From Amorphochlora amoebiformis (taxonomy: Eukaryota > Cercozoa > Chlorarachniophyceae): a stretch of DNA of 64,000 nucleotides. The position numbers and the translations under genes are program-made. This document shows, piece after piece, positions 1 to 19,325 of this stretch; within the stretch, counting starts at the first letter, position 1, and each line of letters opens with the position of its first letter. A model generated the notes under the pieces. That model was not told the DNA's origin and made no database searches. It saw nothing but the letters and a program-made list of their open reading frames with translations. The stretch spans positions 248,001-312,000 of the forward strand of contig BAAHQB010000104.1 in the NCBI GenBank assembly GCA_054601695.1. Reading direction: 5' to 3'.

Positions 1-272
1 AATCATATATCTGTATTTATACATATACACACATACACATATATATATATATATATATAAATACATATATACATGTGTGTGTGTGTGTTGTTTGGGTATA
101 CACATACGCACGTACAAAAATATATGTGTGTCTAGTATAAGTATATATGTAAGATATATACGTTAACATACCTCCTGTCTCCCTTTCTCTCCTCCATGAT
201 TCAACAGAGTTTATGCTCCTCCTCCTTGATTATTGACCAGTGCGGTGTGGGTTGGTGTTGTTTGATTTTTAG

Positions 273-6692
<6,420 letters not shown>

Positions 6693-6700
6693 TATTGCCA

Positions 6701-6706
6701 AATAAA
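6701..6706 (+). promoter_or_regulatory. AATAAA polyadenylation signal of the LRR gene
   Basis: A canonical AATAAA starts 9 nt after the TGA stop at 6690-6692. This supports the 3' end chosen for the LRR gene, although the spacing is short. Confidence 0.55.
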
Positions 6707-6811
6707 AATATTTAAAACTGTAACTAATACATTCTTTCTATTTATATATATTTATATGTATCGTGTATTATCACGGTGACATCATTGCCGTGTGTATATA
6801 TATTTTTGCAT

Positions 6812-6843
<32 letters not shown>

Positions 6844-6970
6844 CTTATATACATTATATGCATATATATATATTTATTATTTATGTGAATTTTCGTTCAT
6901 CGTAAGTTTATATACATGTACCTCATAATATATATATATATATAAATAATATATGTATATATATGTGTGT

Positions 6971-7014
<44 letters not shown>

Positions 7015-7360
7015 GCATATACAAATATATTTCTATATATTTACATATATATATTCATATTTTCACACATACAATTACATCTACACTGTACATCCACAAT
7101 ACATTCATATGATATACAGAAAATTATACACCACTAGATAAATCGTCGAATCCTCGACATAAAAATTCCCCGCGGAAGACTTGTCCCACGGTTCTGCATA
7201 CAAGTTTAATCATCAGCATAGTTTTTTCTCCAGTTGGCTAGCTGATCACGGTTAGTACCACTTGTAACATAGATTTATATTCGAATTTAATCATGTCAGG
7301 GCTTCAAAACTGTTAGTATTACCGTACTAAGAAAGAAATTTGTAACGTTGTGTCTAACAC

Positions 7361-7406
<46 letters not shown>

Positions 7407-7424
7407 TGTAATAAATATTTCGGC

Positions 7425-7472
<48 letters not shown>

Positions 7473-7485
7473 TAGACACAGTGTT

Positions 7486-7521
<36 letters not shown>

Positions 7522-7738
7522 AATACTGTGTCTAATACATATATATATATATGTATATAATATATATATATATATTTATATTTACAATATATTTATAATT
7601 TGTGTATTTAAACATATAGCATAACATATATATAATATACATATATATATATATATATAGAAAATATATGTAGATATATGGATATATATGTATCATTTAT
7701 GTGTATGCTAAACTGGTAATACTAACCTTGAGATTCAG
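6707..7738. other. Intergenic, TA-rich, with a small hairpin family
   Basis: I see no convincing exon here. The sequence is mostly (TA)n, with a normal-composition stretch at about 7140-7350 that has no good open frame bounded by splice sites. A diverged repeat, TGTATTAGACACAGTGTTAC, occurs near 7345 (reverse orientation), 7468 and 7525 (reverse orientation). Confidence 0.6.
7467..7545. repeat. Inverted repeat with a TA loop
   Basis: The left arm GTATTAGACACAGTGTTAC and the right arm GTAATACTGTGTCTAATAC pair over about 22 bp with one mismatch. They are separated only by (TA)n, so the whole segment can fold into one hairpin. Confidence 0.8.
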
Positions 7739-7761
7739 GCTGATAATCCTTTGGCTTACTT
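7739..7761 (+). other. Possible tiny exon
   Basis: The segment follows ATTCAG and precedes a strong donor, GTAAGC. It reads ADNPLAY plus two bases. Nothing else fixes its gene or frame. It could be an early exon of a plus-strand gene upstream of the PI3-kinase. Confidence 0.25.
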
Positions 7762-7836
7762 GTAAGCGCTGATGATGAAATCGTGCGTATTCAAGCATGA
7801 ATATGTATCAAATTTAGCATATATATATATATATAT

Positions 7837-7867
<31 letters not shown>

Positions 7868-7893
7868 ATAACATATTCATATTATATTATATT

Positions 7894-7945
<52 letters not shown>

Positions 7946-8020
7946 GTATATATACATACATATATATATATACATATTAGAAACATCTACATATACATAT
8001 TATATATATATATATACATA

Positions 8021-8097
<77 letters not shown>

Positions 8098-8254
8098 AAG
8101 CGTACATACTACATACATATACAGAGACACGTTACTGATCGTTAATTGAGCAAACAAAAGAGTTCAGTAACCGAGATGAAAGTTCTGTGTTCGTAGCGCG
8201 TCTGGATGGATGTCCTTATGGACTGCTCGATCGCGTGCTCGCTTATCAGCGAGA

Positions 8255-8627
8255 CTAAGTCATGCACAACAACAGATTCGTAATGAAGTAGACGCATCCA
8301 AACCCGACGTCAGATCGAGACATTTTGTAGCATAATGGAAAGCGAATTGGGTTATACTCACCCCTGCTCCCTTTCTTCATCAGAACTTGCCACAAACCCC
8401 CAAAATAGCCTGCACTCACACGATATTTCCCAACAAAGCATCTCTCACAATCGTAAATCACAAAATTCCTCATTGTCCCGATCTCCCCCATAATTCTCTC
8501 TCTTCTGGTACACCCTGCATGTTTCTCCGTAGTAGCAAAGACAATTCTGAATCATAATACGAAGAATATAGCTACAGTCACACCAGATCACCATCGTAAC
8601 ACTGGGGCCGCCCATGGTTCCCGGCAA
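8255..8627 (-). other. Possible minus-strand coding block, unresolved
   Basis: This is normal-composition DNA. On the minus strand an open stretch reads CLCYYGETCRVYQKREN, and another frame ends GGLWQVLMKKGSRG directly before a perfect donor (GTGAGT, plus strand near 8358). The two stretches are in different frames, so the exon structure is not solved. No family is recognised. Confidence 0.25.
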
Positions 8628-8856
8628 TGTCCCAGAGGATGATAGCAGTAAGGGTCATGTAACACTCTTAATATATGACAACCCTCTAATACTCTCTGAA
8701 ACTGTTCGATGCTTCAAGTGGAAGACCTCTAATATTAATTCTACCCTCTAATCAATCTTTGGAACTTCTAACCAAACCCTCTAACAACCCCCAAACACCA
8801 ACCCCAGCGCGCCAACATGGCGGCACAACTCGAGTAGTTTCCCCGTTCCCGGACAC

Positions 8857-9330
8857 ATGGACTGCTTCTGGGATCGTGTCCTCTCACCCCCTCCTACCAG
8901 AAAAATGAATTTTTTCTCCTTCTTCTTCTTCTGGTGGGGAGGGGCCGAGACTGGATATCCTCCGGAATCCACGGCATTGGAGCTCATCCTCGGCCTGACG
9001 CTACTATCGCTTTGGATCTACCTTCTCACCCAAGCCATCCGACGCATTTTATTTTCCCCCCCTTCCCTTCCCCCTTCTCTGTTGAAACACAAAACGGCTA
9101 TCATCATCAGAGGAATTGCTCTCTCTCTTTCGCCGTTGTTAGCCTCGGTGGGGTGTGCTGTAGCCCTGGCGCCTGCGACGTTGCTAAAAGTGTTGAACTG
9201 CCTAAGCGGGGTGTCTACGTGGACAGTGAAGGATGTCAGGAGATTTGGAAACGTGGCTGGGACGGTGGGGGCTTGGGTGATGATAGGGGGGGGATGGAGG
9301 GGCGAGGGCGTAAGCAGGTTTGTTTCATAA
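8857..9330 (+). CDS. Possible small membrane protein or first exon, unassigned
   Basis: A 157-codon open frame lies in a non-repetitive island. It follows an ATGGCGG context at 8817 that opens only a 6-codon frame. Residues about 40-62 form a clear hydrophobic helix (ALELILGLTLLSLWIYLLTQ) and a second hydrophobic stretch follows (SLSPLLASVGCAVALAPATL). A good donor, GTAAGC, occurs at 9311, so the true exon may stop there. A second frame (8934-9404) is also open, and part of it (LPKRGVYVDSEGCQEIWKRG) looks equally protein-like, so the correct frame is uncertain. No family is recognised. Confidence 0.3.
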   Translation: MDCFWDRVLSPPPTRKMNFFSFFFFWWGGAETGYPPESTALELILGLTLLSLWIYLLTQAIRRILFSPPSLPPSLLKHKTAIIIRGIALSLSPLLASVGCAVALAPATLLKVLNCLSGVSTWTVKDVRRFGNVAGTVGAWVMIGGGWRGEGVSRFVS

Positions 9331-9419
9331 GTTTTGATTGTTCTGTTGTCGTCGGTGTGTCAAAATGTAAACGAATATGTAGTGTTATTAATATAAACGA
9401 GTAGGTATTTCGATATTTG

Positions 9420-9482
<63 letters not shown>

Positions 9483-9495
9483 ACATACACATATA

Positions 9496-9541
<46 letters not shown>

Positions 9542-9691
9542 ATGTATGTATATATATATATATATATATGTTGTATATATGTACATTTAATACTGTATGG
9601 ATTATGTTATATTAATATGGATAAATATATATTTTGATATTCACACACACATACAACATATATATTAAATATTACATACATATATGTTATA

Positions 9692-9731
<40 letters not shown>

Positions 9732-9771
9732 TACACACACATACATATATTCATAAGAATTCGCTTATCAG

Positions 9772-9810
9772 GACTGGCATCGTCGCGTCGATAATCCTTG
9801 GAATATGCTG
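9772..9810 (+). other. Candidate exon, two readings
   Basis: The segment follows TTATCAG and precedes GTTAAA. Frame 1 reads DWHRRVDNPWNML, which resembles the NPWNxLDII stretch of TRP- or voltage-gated-type channels. Frame 2 reads TGIVASIILGICW, a hydrophobic helix whose phase continues into the open frame of the exon at 10620. The two cannot both be right, and no neighbouring exon decides it. Confidence 0.35.
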
Positions 9811-9982
9811 GTTAAAACTCGGCCCATACCCATAACCCATGCCAACCTAGCCACATCCAAACCTGACCCTTGCCATGCCTATCTACTCATACGTAATTAA
9901 TATGAGCAGATCCACATGCACACACACACACATACACATACATACATACATATATATACATATACATATATACATACATACA

Positions 9983-10017
<35 letters not shown>

Positions 10018-10080
10018 TTATATATAGTATATATATATATATTTATGTATACATATGTAAAAATATATATAATCCATTAC

Positions 10081-10114
<34 letters not shown>

Positions 10115-10172
10115 GTATATACATATATGTATATATATATATATATAGATGTATATATATATATATATATAT

Positions 10173-10213
<41 letters not shown>

Positions 10214-10234
10214 ATAGATGTATACTTACATAAT

Positions 10235-10290
<56 letters not shown>

Positions 10291-10312
10291 ACGTGTCTAC
10301 TATATACATGAA

Positions 10313-10357
<45 letters not shown>

Positions 10358-10379
10358 TGTACGTGTCTACTATACATAT

Positions 10380-10414
<35 letters not shown>

Positions 10415-10570
10415 TATATATATATGCATATATACATGTAAATATATATATGTATATATACATATATATATATATGTATATTGATATATATATATATATA
10501 TATATAATATATTATATATATATATATATATATGTATGTATATATAAAAATGTATATACACACATATATA

Positions 10571-10603
<33 letters not shown>

Positions 10604-10619
10604 TTGTGTGTGTGTGTAG

Positions 10620-10701
10620 GATATCATCAATATCGTCCAAGGTGTTGGACTGGAGAGGCTTGATATCCTTTGAGAGCCTTCTTATCATATTTGATGTGAA
10701 G
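10620..10701 (+). other. Candidate exon of an unassigned plus-strand gene
   Basis: The acceptor (gt)nTAG and donor GTGAAG|GTCAGC enclose 82 nt. The frame open throughout reads [20 protein letters not shown] and ends in phase 0. A second frame starts [17 protein letters not shown] but hits TGA before the donor. The reverse strand is also open ([17 protein letters not shown]), so strand is not absolutely settled. It may belong to the N-terminal half of the PI3-kinase or to a separate membrane protein. Confidence 0.4.
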
Positions 10702-10739
10702 GTCAGCTTTAAACCTTTTTTCCCTTCTATGTATACAAA

Positions 10740-10790
<51 letters not shown>

Positions 10791-10839
10791 AAATGTATAC
10801 AACTTCTACGTGTGTAAATATATATGTAGATATATACAC

Positions 10840-10873
<34 letters not shown>

Positions 10874-10915
10874 CATGCATATATAGACATAAATATATAC
10901 ATTTATATGTATATA

Positions 10916-10955
<40 letters not shown>

Positions 10956-10978
10956 ATATTATATATATATATATATAT

Positions 10979-11013
<35 letters not shown>

Positions 11014-11038
11014 CGTATGTAAATAGGTATATGTACAT

Positions 11039-11078
<40 letters not shown>

Positions 11079-11089
11079 GAAAACAGAAG

Positions 11090-11155
11090 CAGATTGAGAG
11101 AAGCATTGAAGCTTCTGTTGGAACCCACTCATGTATCCTGCATACATTTACAAAG
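11090..11155 (+). other. Candidate 66-nt exon
   Basis: The acceptor AACAGAAG and donor AAG|GTCATA bound 22 codons reading [20 protein letters not shown]. It begins and ends in phase 0 and follows in phase from the open frame of 10620-10701. The family is not recognised. Confidence 0.4.
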
Positions 11156-11172
11156 GTCATATACATACGTAT

Positions 11173-11272
<100 letters not shown>

Positions 11273-11276
11273 TCTA

Positions 11277-11327
<51 letters not shown>

Positions 11328-11410
11328 GTATGCGTATATGGAATAATATAACCATATATACGTACATTTTGTAAACGTCTTATGTATATCAGATGCATTT
11401 ATATATATAA

Positions 11411-11471
<61 letters not shown>

Positions 11472-11490
11472 ATCAATACACATACGAATA

Positions 11491-11528
<38 letters not shown>

Positions 11529-11759
11529 CATATATAAATAGATGCGTTTATACATATTATATGTATGAATAGAAAAACTACGTACATGCATGTGTATCAG
11601 TATACATAGCAATATAATACACATGTGTGTACATGACAACATACATATATATATATATATGTAAATATATATATACATATATATATATATATGTAAACAA
11701 CAACGAAAATACCCAGGGACACAATCTCGCGAAAATCATATCAGTATGCCATCTAACCC

Positions 11760-12520
11760 ACCACAACCCGACCCCTACGCCAACTTTTACTCCATTAGCC
11801 CTCCATGACCCTAACCCAACCCTTAACCCACCCCAACCCCAACACTAACCCAACTCAAACCTCACCCCTAGCCCCAACCTCAACGCCCCTCTTCTCTCCC
11901 TCTTCCTTGACCACTTCTCTCTTTCCCTTGCCCTCTCTAACTCGCGTTCCTGACCAAGGTTGTAATCCCATCGCTGACGTTCTTCTCTATTCTCTCTCTT
12001 CTCAACCATTAGTCTCTGATCTCTTTCCCAGGCCCTCTCTCTCTCTCTCTCGCTCTCGCTCTCCTCCTGAGAACCCCTAGCCCATCCCGTCCATATCTCT
12101 CTCAACCAAAACCCTGCCATCTCTAATCCTAACCTACTCCTTCACTCCCTCTCTCCAACTCGATCCTTCATTTCCTTAAGCTTGTTTCAACCCCGAAGAG
12201 CAATTTTTATTTGCATTCTATCTCTTCTCTCTCTGTGTGGCTCTCAAGATAGCCTCAACCTCTCCCCCTTCGTCTTCTCTCTCATCTCCCTCTCTTTTTC
12301 TCTCCCTCAGCTCCTCTAAATATATTCTTCTCTTCGGCTTAGACTTGCTCAGAGAAGCAAATAGCTGACAATATATCGCTAATATGCCTCGCGGCTGAAA
12401 CTACTCCCACTTGGATGAGAGACCAGTTAACTGGGGCTAGGGTTAGGATTACGGTTAGAGTTAGGTTAAATAACCGTTATGACTAAGGTTAGGGGTGGGG
12501 TTGGGGTAAGTTAGGGTTTC
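11760..12520 (+). repeat. Degenerate telomere-like and pyrimidine-rich block
   Basis: From 11760 to 11880 there are CCCTAACCC-like words. From 11880 to 12330 long CT-rich tracts follow. From 12430 to 12520 the orientation flips to GGGTTAGG-type words. No exon was found inside. Confidence 0.75.
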
Positions 12521-12536
12521 GTGAGATGGGATCTGC

Positions 12537-12582
<46 letters not shown>

Positions 12583-12874
12583 TGTTTATATGTATATGTA
12601 TATGTATATATATGTGTATATTGTTAACGTAAATATGTATATGTGTATGTGTATTTATATAGATATGTATACATATACATGTGTGTATTATATGTATATG
12701 TGTGTATATGTATATATTATAAAATGTATATCATACATATACATAAATATATATATTATATATATATATATATACATATATATTTATTTTATATCATATG
12801 TATATATATATATATGTATTATATATATATGTATATATATATATGTATATATATTTCATCTATATTATGCATAG

Positions 12875-12984
12875 GCAAAATGCTATAATAGAGGCTCTAG
12901 GGCAGGTAATATTCAATGATTGTACAACTATTGTATCAAGACAGGCTAACACGTTTATGTATCTGCAAATGGCGAATATAAAGG
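12875..12984 (+). other. Candidate exon
   Basis: The sequence after GCATAG is open for the whole non-repetitive island, reading [20 protein letters not shown] and onwards. A good donor (CAG|GTAATA) would end the exon at 12905. Otherwise the exon runs to about 12984, where no clear donor is seen before the (TA)n tract. It may be part of the helical region of the downstream PI3-kinase, but I cannot match it. Confidence 0.4.
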
Positions 12985-13174
12985 ATATATATATATATGT
13001 ATATTTGTATATATATATATATATGTATATGTGTATGTGTGTATATATATATATAATAATAATATAATATATATGTATATATATATACATATATATATAT
13101 ATATGTGTGTGTGTATGTGTATGTAGATGTATGTAAGTATAATATGTATATACATATAAACACATACACACATG

Positions 13175-13208
<34 letters not shown>

Positions 13209-13319
13209 TGTATGTATAACCTTTCATATATATATATATATATATGTATTTAATATATTATATGTATAAATATGTGTATTATGTACATGTATGTACATAT
13301 ATTATATATATATATATAC

Positions 13320-13352
<33 letters not shown>

Positions 13353-13536
13353 ATATATGTATGTATGTCTATACACATATATATATATATATATTTACAT
13401 GTATGTATATAAATATACATATATATATATATAAATATGTTATATATGTAGAATATATATATATATATATATATATACATTTAGATGTATTTATATATAT
13501 ATATATATATATGTTATACACATATCACATCTACAG

Positions 13537-14787
13537 AGAGTGATGCACAGCAAATGGATAGCCGAATCCTTTCGTAACCCCAACCCTAAACCTAACCCTA
13601 ACCCTGACTCTAACCCTAAACCAGCCCTAACCCTAGCCCTAACCTTAACTACATCCCTAACCCTAACCCATAATCCCAACCCATAATCCCAACCCAAGAC
13701 TCTAACCTAGCCTAACCATGACTTTCCTACACAAATCATATCCCAAGCCAGTCGCTCACAGCCTTCACTCTAACCCTAACCCTAAACTGAGTTATGATCC
13801 TCGGACTAAGACATGCTGAATAATCTGATCCTAACCCTAAACTCCTAACCCTAACACTAAACCTTAAGCCTAAACCCTGACGGTGATCCCAACCCTTCCC
13901 TAAGCAAACCCTAACCTCAGGATACTCTAACCCAAACCCTAGCCCAAACCCTAACCCTATTTCTCTTTCCCAGGTCTTTTGTAGCTCTCACTTTATCTAA
14001 TTCTGACCCTAATCCTAATCCTATTCTTGTCGTTTACCCTAATCTATCGCGCTTGCCAGGCCAATCATAGCCCCTTACCCTAGTTAGCCACAACCACAAC
14101 CATAACCATCTCCCTAACCGTATCTCGCCAAGGCTTATTGCAGCTCTCAAACCAACGGCAACCCTAGCCCTACACTAACCCTAACCCTCGAAAGCTTAGC
14201 GCAAGTTCTCGCCCGATGGTTTAGCCTCAATCTATATCTGTATGAATTAGGGCTAGTCGTTGCCTCGAAGTCCATCTCTCACCTGCATATCTTCAAGTCC
14301 ATCGTACAAGAGCTTGTAGGCATATATATATATATATATATATATGTTGCGTATATATATTTAGATATATATATATATATACATAATATATATATATATA
14401 TATATGTATATGTATGTACATATATGTATACATAAGTATGTATGTATATTTTTATTATGTACATATATTAATATATATATATATATATTATATATATGTA
14501 TATGTGTGTATGTATATATGTGTATATGTATATACTTGTGTATATTTAGAAGATATATATATATATACATATTAAAACTGTTCAATTTTCTAGACTTTCC
14601 AAATCCTACCCTAGCCCTAACCCTAACCCTAACCCCAAACCTAACCCTAACCCTAACCCTAACCCCATTGGAAGGACAGGAAAAATTAAAAAATGAATGT
14701 AACAGTGTTATATATATATATATATACGTATATTACACCTATATACCTATAAAGCTAGATATATTATCAGCCAGTATACTATATAAT

Positions 14788-14818
<31 letters not shown>

Positions 14819-14889
14819 CACCTCTACAAATATCTCTATCCTCTACAAGTATCTCCATCATATGCGGAAGGATGGAAGAATTATGTGGG

Positions 14890-14926
<37 letters not shown>

Positions 14927-15038
14927 ATACATTTATATACACACATATAAACTAAATTTAAATCTGTGCATATATTCAGAAGGAAAAAAGTGTTGATCCT
15001 GGGTACCAATCTGTGTCACATCCTATCAACAAGCTTCA
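13537..15038 (+). other. Series of candidate short exons separated by telomere-like introns
   Basis: Islands flanked by AG and GT are seen at 13537-13573 ([12 protein letters not shown]), 14271-14315 (SISHLHIFKSIVQEL), about 14675-14706 ([10 protein letters not shown]), 14850-14888 (YLHHMRKDGRIMW) and 14980-15038 (KEKSVDPGYQSVSHPINKL). Each looks like protein and all are plus-strand. They lie just before the PI3-kinase catalytic exons, so they probably encode part of its helical region. I could not chain their phases into one unique frame, and some are open in more than one frame. Confidence 0.4.
13574..14215 (+). repeat. Degenerate CCCTAA (telomere-type) array
   Basis: About 640 bp are built from CCCTAA, ACCCTAACC and variants (CCAACCC, CCTAAACC). 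The array starts immediately after the candidate donor at 13574, so it occupies an intron. Smaller arrays follow at 14600-14670 and 15050-15550. Confidence 0.9.
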
Positions 15039-15049
15039 GTTTCCCGTTC

Positions 15050-15550
15050 CTACCCTAACCTAACCCCTAACCCTAACCCTAACCCTGTTCCGAACATAAC
15101 CCTAACCCTAGCAAGCGTATACTTCAGCATAAATAAACCCTAAATATACCCTAATGCTAACCCACCCTAATCCTAACAATAAGCAGGGTTGAATTCCCCG
15201 GAGCCGCTAGAAACCCGAACCACACCTAAACCTAACCCTAAACCTGATCCTAGCCCTAAACCTATCCGTACCCAACCCTATCCAAGCCCAAGGAGGCCCA
15301 AAATCCGTAGTGCTAGCCCTAAGCCTAACGTGCTACCCTAATTCTAACCCAATTCTAGCACCAGCTCTAAGTCTAACCCTAAAACCAGCCCCAGCTCTAG
15401 TAGATCTAACTTTAATATACTCCAATCTTAACTTAGCCCTAAACCAAGCTCTAGTCCTATATCTTAGCCCTAAGAGCTCTAATCCTATAGCTTAGCCCTA
15501 AGAGCTCTAATCCTATAGCTTAGCCCTAAGCTAGCTCTAATCCTAACCAG
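15050..15550 (+). repeat. Degenerate CCCTAA array with a CCTAAGAGCTCTAAT sub-repeat
   Basis: CCCTAACCC words decay into AGCCCTAAG and CTCTAATCCTATAGCTT units. The last of these is repeated at about 15465, 15493 and 15520. Confidence 0.85.
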
Positions 15551-15610
15551 ACAATGAAAGTACCGGGGATGGCTGTTCCGGTGATGTTATAATCTATTAT
15601 CTTTTATATA

Positions 15611-15642
<32 letters not shown>

Positions 15643-15660
15643 ATATATGCATATATATAC

Positions 15661-15697
<37 letters not shown>

Positions 15698-15989
15698 TAT
15701 ATATATATGCATATAATATATGTATATATATATACATATATATATATATAAATATATAGTTCTCAAATGTAAACATATATATATTTACATGTGTACTCCT
15801 ATATACATATATATATACATATATATACATCTATATGTATTTATACATATATATCTACATATGTACATGAAAAGGATATATACATACATATATATATATA
15901 TATATGTATATATAATATGTATATATGTATAATATGTATATATAAAACCTCTTCTCTGGCAGAAGTGTGGTTCCCGTACAATTGCATAC

Positions 15990-16026
<37 letters not shown>

Positions 16027-16061
16027 TACATATATATATATATATATAATCACAATCTCAG

Positions 16062-16489
16062 GTGAAACGGAAGTCGTTTCATCCATTTCTAAAACTCACC
16101 ATGCGCAAGGTTAATAAAACTCATTCCTCCATTCAAACCTCTCGCCCTCAAACTCTCTTGCTCTCCCTATGTTTGTATTCCTCTCTATCCTTTCTCCTTC
16201 CTCTATACCGTCTGTATCCACCCTCTCTCTCATTCCCGACTCTGTTCCTCTACCTCTCTCGCCCCTCGCTCTCAATCTCTCCTATCTTAAAAGTTCCCTT
16301 GCTTTCCTCACCGCCCAAAAGAGCGCTACTCATTCTACCCGGTCTCAGCTACTGTTGCTCGTTGTTTGAGCCGTTACTTTCCGTGCCTGAACCGTTGTTG
16401 TCAGCTTCATGTAGAGAAGGTGTTCCCGACGAATTCAAAGCCAGTTTTGCTGTCCGTTGAGGGGGAATCAGGGTGCTATATACATTTTC

Positions 16490-16556
<67 letters not shown>

Positions 16557-17569
16557 ATATGTTATATATGTTATAACATATATATTTATATTTATATATA
16601 TATAATATATACATATATATTATAAAATGTAAAGTATAAAATATATAATACAATGTATATATGCATATATATATAAACAATATATATATATATATAATAC
16701 ATATACACATACACTGTCGAAGAATCCAAGGTTCTTGGAGTGGTCTTTACGGACAGTCAAATGATCAATAGCGACAACCTTGATAAAATGATTAACATAC
16801 AAGTCATAATTAATAAAAACACGCTCAAAACAACCGAAAAGCGAGAAAGCAAGTCTATCACATCACATGAAACGAAATACACTTCATGGGAAAATATAGA
16901 GAATAATATACATGAATCTCGAATTACTCTTGGGGTTCTCTTTTTCATTTTACCTTCTTATTTTGGTTTTCTTCTCTTGCTTTTTTCTTTCAATCTTTCG
17001 TTTGGCTTATCATTACACACACGCAAACATGTTCGGATATCATTTTACACACGCAAAAAACACGCACAGGTATGTGTATATATTAATTTTGTAATGTGTA
17101 CACGGATATGTGGTATGAATATCATTATATACTTATGTTCATAGGCGGCCGGAGAAGAAGTGTGCGAGAGCTATGAGGGTTATCTTCAAGGTAAAATAAA
17201 TATACGCATATATATATATGATATATATATATATATATATATCACTAAATATAATACTATACTAGGCCGGTGACGACCTTAGACAGGACGTAGCATGTAC
17301 ATTCTAATACTTAAAAACCACCCTAACCACTAACCCTAATCCTAACAAACCAACCCTAAGCCTCTAATCTTAACCCTCTAACCCTAAGCCTCAAATTTTT
17401 ACCCTCTAATACAGACCTTCTAATCTTAACCTCTGACCTAACCCTCTCCCCTAAGCCTGTAATTGTAATCCTGAGGCTCTAAACCTAACTAAAGGTATGA
17501 GTGTGTTCAAGATCCTCAACGCCCTGTGGAGGTGAATATAGTATGTTTTATACATGTATATATAATATA

Positions 17570-17606
<37 letters not shown>

Positions 17607-17645
17607 TAATCGACGAAGGTATGTGGCATACTTACAGATGGTTCC

Positions 17646-17678
<33 letters not shown>

Positions 17679-18460
17679 AGTGTGTGTGTGTGTGTGTGTA
17701 TGTGAGTGTATGTGTATGTGTATGTGTGTGCATGTGAAATATATATATATATATATATATATACAATACATACACGTATATTTGTTTATACTGTGTATTC
17801 ATATGTGGAATGTATCTTCGTACATGAACACATATACATACAGATATATATAGATATAGGTATATATATATATATATATATATATTAAATATATACCTAT
17901 ATACAATAGAAAAAGGAAGCTATCTCACTTCTCCACGGCCATTTCGTGCCACATCTACCACACCAAAGCAACTGGCCCCAATTTAGGGTATATGCACATT
18001 CATGTAATATATAATATATATACATATATACGTGTGTATAAATAATATATACACATATTATATATATATATATATATGTATATGTATATATACATATACG
18101 TACATAAATATATGTATGTACATACATATATACATACGTATATTCAAGTAAATATATATATATATATAATATGTATATATATATTATATGTATACATTTA
18201 TATACTTATATAAATCATGTATATGTACATACATACATATATATATATATATATGTATGTATGTATTTACATGAAAATATATATATATATATTTATATAT
18301 ATATATATATTACATGATGTATATATATGTTAACATTCATGACTATATATGCATTTAGGGTAATAGAGTTTGTGGAGGGTTGTTTCCCTCTGGCTCAGTT
18401 TACGAGGCTAAGACCTGTCACACCCAAGAAGGTGCTTTTCAGAGGGCTACTGAGGCAGAC

Positions 18461-18529
<69 letters not shown>

Positions 18530-18715
18530 AAGAGAAAGAGAGAAAGAGAGAAAGAAAAAGAAAGAGAGAAAGAGAGAGAGAGATAGAAAGAGACAGAGAG
18601 AGAGAAACAAAGAGGAGAGAAAAAAAGAGAGTGGAGAGAGAGAAAGAGAGGTGATACGTACACATATTAACTCTGCGAATGTGTATACATATATATATAT
18701 ATATATACATATATG

Positions 18716-18759
<44 letters not shown>

Positions 18760-18975
18760 CATATGAGTGTATATATACATTTTTTTTATAAATATATATA
18801 TATATATATATATATGTAGATGCATACATTCACATCAGATTGAACGTCTAATTGGTAGCGGTGCGGGTAGCTACATCGGGGCCTATATAGTGGGAATTCG
18901 AGACCGCCATGCCGATAACATCATGATCCGATCCGATGGGGTAATAATCATATACAAATATGTACATCTACATAT

Positions 18976-19033
<58 letters not shown>

Positions 19034-19288
19034 ATGTACATACGCATATATATATATATATATGTAGATATGTGAGGTATGTGAGGTATGTGTTAGGTAT
19101 GTGAGATTTGTGTAAATATACGAGATGTGTGGAAGGTTACGCTTCGTGAGATGTGGTTTGTGGGTATAACTGCCTGCATGGGCCTTACGGGCAGCGATAG
19201 CATATACAGAGGAATTTGGGGAAATTTCGAGAACTGACCGTGTAAATACTACATTTACATGGGCATTCATAATATTATATCAATGTGA

Positions 19289-19325
<37 letters not shown>

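Noticed and set aside
15963-15989. Possible 27-nt exon KCGSRTIAY
   Set aside because: It belongs to the repeated TAGAAGTGTGGTTTCC element also found at 36353 and 36677, so it is better explained as repeat.
16740-17144. 134-codon plus-strand frame and a minus-strand frame 16620-16802
   Set aside because: It lies in the PI3-kinase intron between 16472 and 17145. The flanking exons join in phase without it, and neither translation resembles a known family.
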